Origin: Clostridia bacterium
GTDB taxonomy: Bacteria > Bacillota > Clostridia > Oscillospirales > CAG-272
NCBI GenBank assembly: GCA_900768535.1
Contig: CAAGDE010000022.1
Span: 1-5,186 of the forward strand
Reading direction: 5' to 3'
DNA length: 5,186 nucleotides
A model generated the notes under the pieces. That model was not told where the DNA came from, ran no database searches, and saw nothing but the letters and a program-made list of their open reading frames with translations. This document shows positions 5,110-5,186 of this stretch, one piece after another. The translations under genes and the position numbers were made by a program. Numbering within the stretch: the stretch's first letter is position 1; the number at the start of each line of letters is the position of its first letter.

Positions 5110-5186
5110 GGGTGGGAAAGACCTTGGAGAGGGAGGGAAACCCCTTTCGGAGGGGTTTCCCTCCCTCTCCAAACCTCTCCCACCCT
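5109..5186 (+). repeat. Long hairpin repeat behind valS (copy 2), possible terminator
   Basis: A 22-bp perfect stem (5124-5145 with 5151-5172) closes a 5-nt loop TTCGG. An outer 9-bp helix pairs 5109-5117 with 5178-5186 across a small internal loop, so the dyad runs from the last base of the TAA stop codon to the end of the window. 5114-5133 is identical to the element behind the amidase gene (34-53, minus strand). It probably marks the valS mRNA 3' end. Lack of a T-run within the window argues against a standard intrinsic terminator; a REP-like element is the alternative. Confidence 0.85.

Overview
This window looks like a chromosomal segment of a high-GC, spore-forming member of the Clostridia, of Oscillospiraceae type. 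The evidence is a GC-rich genome with strong GGAGG ribosome-binding sites, a T-box (tRNA-sensing) leader in front of an aminoacyl-tRNA synthetase gene, a sporulation-type promoter in front of a cell-wall amidase, and abundant GC-rich intergenic repeats. The taxonomic placement is inference; no rRNA or other marker is present.

Layout. Positions 1-53 hold a GC-rich hairpin repeat that lies directly behind the 3' end of a minus-strand gene for an N-acetylmuramoyl-L-alanine amidase (53-616). A short divergent intergenic region (617-688) separates it from the plus-strand gene rsmI (689-1570, 16S rRNA C1402 ribose methyltransferase). A consensus sigma-A promoter (1660-1688) then starts a T-box leader (about 1695-1947) with a readable GUC valine specifier, S-turn, apical GGUG loop, pseudoknot-like element, T-box sequence, antiterminator and terminator. 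Behind the terminator lies about 500 bases without a gene. It holds two similar ~126-bp repeats in inverted orientation (1985-2110 and 2217-2343) and four tandem copies of a 13-bp C-rich unit (2357-2408). valS, valyl-tRNA synthetase, fills 2446-5109, and a second copy of the hairpin repeat follows its stop codon (5109-5186).

How the parts work together. Uncharged tRNA-Val should bind the T-box leader (codon GUC in stem I, UGGU in the antiterminator bulge) and allow read-through into valS, so ValRS is made when valine charging falls. rsmI and valS both serve translation but have separate promoters. The amidase is divergent and probably under different, possibly sporulation-specific, control.

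The most unusual points are non-coding. The hairpin repeats behind the amidase and behind valS share a 20-base block and differ in their stems by three fully compensated base pairs. The T-box is separated from valS by a large inverted repeat that could fold into a giant hairpin in the leader mRNA. A 13-nt periodic, C-rich, G-poor run sits just before the valS ribosome-binding site. I saw no CRISPR array, transposase, tRNA gene or defence-type gene cluster.
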